Shown in pieces: positions 61,701-64,000 of a stretch of 64,000 nt of DNA (the stretch's first letter is position 1; each line of letters begins with the position of its first letter). The position numbers and the translations under genes are program-made. Location of the stretch: NCBI GenBank assembly GCA_016859345.1, contig CM029124.1:25875480-25939479 (forward strand). Direction: 5' to 3'. Under the pieces are notes generated by a model. That model searched no databases. It worked only from the letters and a program-made list of their open reading frames with translations, and was not told where the DNA came from. This stretch comes from Istiophorus platypterus (Eukaryota; Chordata; Actinopteri; Istiophoriformes; Istiophoridae).

Positions 61701-63927
61701 ACTGTAATAGTTATGTCTTAACCTGCTGTTATAATTCGATTACATTTTATTATTTATTATTTTATATTGTTTTCTCCTTATGTGTTTTCAGTTGATGGAT
61801 GAAAACATATAATTTTTTAACTCAACTTTATTACATTTTATTTTATATTGTTTATATTTCTTGTTTTTATTTTTTGCATTTTATGCATGAATTGTGTTAT
61901 ATAAATAAAATGTATTACTTGAGAAGCTAACATTATAAACCTTCTTGCTAAGCCATCAATTCCAGGGGGACAGCTTGCATAATTTCAGTGGGCCATTCAT
62001 AGTTTAATTACTAACATAATGATGTACGAATACAGTATCATACACCTAATTTTATAACAACGACATTATCTAACAAGATCACCATACATATAAGTTAAAG
62101 ACAACAGCTGTGCTGTGATTTAAGCGAAATTCACTTTAAAAATGATCACTCAGAGAGAAAATCGGAAGCTAATTCATGTCTATGTCAGCTGCTGTACGGT
62201 CAGCTGAATGAGATATACAGAGAGGTGTGCCTGCAGACGGTAAGCCTGACTTTGCTAAGGCTTGTCCAAAAAGTCTTTAGGTGCTTTTTTGTAAAAAAAA
62301 AAAAAAAAAAAGTTGCTAAAGAGGTCTGAAGTCCATAAATCTAGCAACAAAGGTGCATAGTTGGCAACCCCCCCCCCCCCATGAGAATAGAAACTGATAG
62401 TGCCAATTAATTTTCAAACTCAAATTTGGTTGACCAATGGTATTACTCAGTTAGTGAGTCAGTTTCACAGTTTCACACCTACTGAGTCACTCACAAACAG
62501 TTGCATTTGTAAGCCAGGCCTTGCTGGCCTTAATTTATGAAAGAAAAAACAAACAAACAGTAATTGTCTCCTGCTTAATTTTGTACGTCTCCACTTGTCA
62601 TAGAACTTCATCAATTTCTGAGGCCTTTTCTGACTCATTTTGACCCGTAAGACAGTTCAAGAATTGTCATTAGGGATTGTCATTAAAAATTTTCAGCCAA
62701 TCCAAGTTCAAGAGCTTGATAAATTCTTTGACTTTTCAAACCTTCTGGTAAGACTCACTGTGGAAGTCAAGATAAAATCTGGAACACAGAGAAAAAAACT
62801 GCACATATGCTTGGCAGAAAGGCAAGCAAAACCACCATGTGTCTGCAAAGTCATCAGAAGTAAAGCTTTACTACAACCTCATTACAAAAGTCAATATCTT
62901 AAGTATACAAAGCACCATCTGGATAAGCCAGTTATTTTAGAAACAAGGGCTGTGGACAGATGAAGTTAAAATTGAGCTTTTTTGGCCACAATCACCAAAT
63001 GTGTGTTTGGAGAAGATAGGAACAACATTTAATGAAAATAAACCCTTACCATCTGTTAAACATGGGCCTACTATTCTCTGGGGTTAAGTGGCAGCCAGTG
63101 GCACAGGAAACGTTGCATGACAGAGGGATTCCACTAAATACCAGCAAATTCTACATGCAAATGCCCTGCAGTCAGTAAAAAAATCTGAGAGTGAAAAGAG
63201 ATTGGTTTCTAAGGGAACAATGATTCAAAACATATCTCAAAATTTACTCAGGACTCAGAACTTAAAGTGATCTGTATGGACAACTGGCTGAAATTTCCTT
63301 TGACAAGGAAAAGGAATATTCTTAGCTAAATACAAAAGTGTGGGTAAGATTTACATCTTACCCACACTGTTAATGGGGGTTACTAAGTACTTACTTAATA
63401 GGGCGCTTAGCTCTTTGCACATGTCACACAGCCCTGTAGCCAGAAAAAAACTTTCTTGGATGGGCACCTGACTCTTCTTTCAGATAATTATAAACAATTA
63501 TGAGAAAAGATAGAAATTTTGTCAATGATTCAATATCATTTTACCAATATTAAAATTCAGAAGTCAAGAGTTCACAGATAGAGCTATGAATTGTTTTCAT
63601 TTGTTTTTTGTGAGGCTGCTGCATCTGCTACTTTATGGTCCTTAAATTTTGCAAGATTTTGCAAAACTGATGCATACAGTGTATTTGCAATTTAGCCCTT
63701 TAAGACCACATCATCACAGCATTATAGTACATACACTGTCTACACACACGTCTGTACATATGTTTAATCTCTTGACTTACCAACTGTTGTGAATACAGTG
63801 CAGCAGAAGAACATGGAGCCAAAAAAATTCCATCTATCAGGTCTCTGGAGCCATATGGACTTGAAGCTATACCTCATTTTATTCTCCACTTGATCCAGTA
63901 TGCACTGATGCGTGCAGGTGGCGTTAT
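51955..63927 (-). CDS. kcnk18: KCNK18 / TRESK two-pore-domain K+ channel, last two coding exons (partial)
   Basis: Two exons join in phase to give 326 residues; human TRESK has 384, and the missing N-terminus with helix M1 lies right of the window. The protein is a K2P background K+ channel of sensory neurons, active as a dimer in the plasma membrane. Visible: N-glycosylation sequon NATC, pore 1 filter TTVGYGEIYP split across the exon junction, helix M2, a long cytosolic loop, M3 (VLILFIVFAYIFFVGLILP), pore 2 filter TTIGFGDIVP, and M4 (MLTSLFIIVGMAIMSMAF). The loop keeps RTLSCPEL, equivalent to the calcineurin-controlled serine cluster of mammalian TRESK. The long M2-M3 loop with a short tail is diagnostic for TRESK among K2P channels, and the position next to SLC18A2 agrees. 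Confidence 0.94.
52960..55640 (-). mobile_element. L2-type LINE, 3' part, on minus strand, decayed
   Basis: Reverse-complement sequence of a common fish L2-clade element: its 3' UTR (including GCAACCATGGATCCAGACTC and CAGCAGCATAG-type segments at about 53030-53350), then RT and post-RT coding regions, recognised from plus-strand phrases such as CTGAAGGCTCTGCCTCCCAT, TTGTGGGCCAAGTACAATAA, GCACAGAACCATGTGGAAC and CAGCCTGGCTACAGTGCTGA. Many indels. It lies in the KCNK18 intron and its 3' end falls within about 200 nt of the last exon's acceptor. Confidence 0.75.
55641..59224. other. KCNK18 intron, nothing recognised
   Basis: AT-rich intronic sequence with short open frames lacking motifs. I see no gene, RNA gene or nameable repeat. 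Confidence 0.4.
59225..60605 (+). mobile_element. L2-type LINE fragment on plus strand (endonuclease end and RT)
   Basis: Broken translation gives KKATGFLPLLEDLSAMQHVN and a VILSDHYLTEF-like end of the endonuclease domain, then ISNYRPI and LVQLDLSASFDTVDC, and the open piece 60444-60629 with HSSNKIDLTCGVPKGSFLSQ and NINFHNYADETH. The catalytic YADD reads YADE. The 3' part is absent: the sequence passes directly into a Tc1 fragment. Confidence 0.82.
60606..61704 (-). mobile_element. Tc1-like family A copy, transposase on minus strand, 3'-truncated
   Basis: The right end shows the family A terminus (AAATATTTATGAACATAACTG followed by TA at 61705-61706) and long terminal repeat. The minus-strand frame 60666-60908 reads SIKHGGESVMTSACMAASGT and LVFIDNVING, the KHGG block of Tc1 transposases. 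Stops interrupt the rest and the C-terminal part is missing at the LINE junction. Confidence 0.82.
61705..62639. other. KCNK18 intron with homopolymer runs
   Basis: AT-rich sequence containing an A run at about 62293-62311 and a 13-base C run at 62368-62380. The surrounding TTGCTAAA/CTAGCAACAA text suggests a decayed repeat, not identified. No gene seen. Confidence 0.5.
62640..63300 (+). mobile_element. Tc1-like transposase remnant, family E, plus strand
   Basis: The open piece 62640-62963 ends KALLQPHYKSQYLKYTKHHL and a TRAVDR-stop where the family has an LWTDE-type block. Further on, the text AAACATGGGCCTACTATTCT gives a KHGP-type block and GCAGCCAGTGGCACAGGAAA an AASGTG block. Frames are broken and no terminal repeats were located. 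Confidence 0.65.
63337..63368. repeat. Perfect 14-bp inverted repeat (hairpin)
   Basis: AGTGTGGGTAAGAT, a TTAC loop, then ATCTTACCCACACT, read directly. It lies just after the family E transposase remnant and may be a relic of a transposon end. Confidence 0.85.
63781..63927 (-). CDS. kcnk18: KCNK18 penultimate coding exon (M1-P1 loop and pore 1)
   Basis: 147 nt from TTTTCAG to GTAAGT, phase 1 at both ends. It encodes NATCTHQCILDQVENKMRYS and RWNFFGSMFFCCTVFTTVG, the extracellular cap with an N-glycosylation sequon and the first pore helix. The upstream exon is outside the window. Confidence 0.94.
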
Positions 63928-64000
63928 CTGAAAATAAAGAGAAAATATATAATGTAGAGCACAGCAATTAGGCTTTAGGCAGTATTGAGCGATTAATATG

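Noticed and set aside
1..64000. CRISPR array, operon or phage-like system
   Set aside because: No regularly spaced identical repeats and no compact prokaryotic gene arrangement; the window is spliced vertebrate DNA.

Overview
This window looks like ray-finned fish (teleost) nuclear DNA. Its genes are split by GT-AG introns, the intergenic and intronic DNA is AT-rich, and the repeats are mainly Tc1-type DNA transposons of several fish families plus L2-, L1- and R4-like non-LTR retrotransposons. There is no bacterial gene organisation, operon or CRISPR array.

Three protein genes are present, in an order and orientation I recall from human chromosome 10q25-q26. (1) Positions 2-1618, plus strand: the last coding exon of PDZD8, an ER lipid-transfer and tether protein, with its C1 domain and C-terminal coiled coil, followed by a long 3' UTR and intergenic stretch. 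(2) Positions about 12000-42620, minus strand: a complete SLC18A2 (VMAT2, vesicular monoamine transporter). I could place 15 coding exons plus a short non-coding first exon. Together they give a 517-residue protein with every junction in frame, against about 514 in human. (3) Positions 51955-63927, minus strand: the last two coding exons of KCNK18 (TRESK, a two-pore-domain K+ channel). Its first exon lies beyond the right edge. PDZD8 and SLC18A2 converge tail to tail; SLC18A2 and KCNK18 run in the same direction.

The rest is intron and intergenic sequence. A palindromic MITE-like element and a Tc1 copy lie between PDZD8 and SLC18A2. SLC18A2 introns hold a TA-flanked MITE, a decayed Tc1 copy, a run of three different Tc1-type elements at 21.9-25.2 kb, an L1-type remnant at 29-30 kb, and a 2 kb pyrimidine-biased repeat block at 36.6-38.5 kb. 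The SLC18A2-KCNK18 spacer has an R4-like LINE fragment and a Tc1 fragment. The 11 kb KCNK18 intron holds two L2-type LINEs in opposite orientations and two Tc1 remnants. All transposase and reverse transcriptase reading frames seen are broken.

The three genes do not form a pathway, though SLC18A2 and KCNK18 are both neuronal. I found no clear new biological system. The points most worth checking are a GC-AG intron and a fully readable 102-nt intron in SLC18A2, a (TA)n microsatellite in the branch-point zone of one SLC18A2 exon, a TRESK loop that keeps the SCPEL phosphosite but lacks an obvious PxIxIT calcineurin site, and an unidentified GC-richer segment open on both strands at 32.85-33.1 kb.
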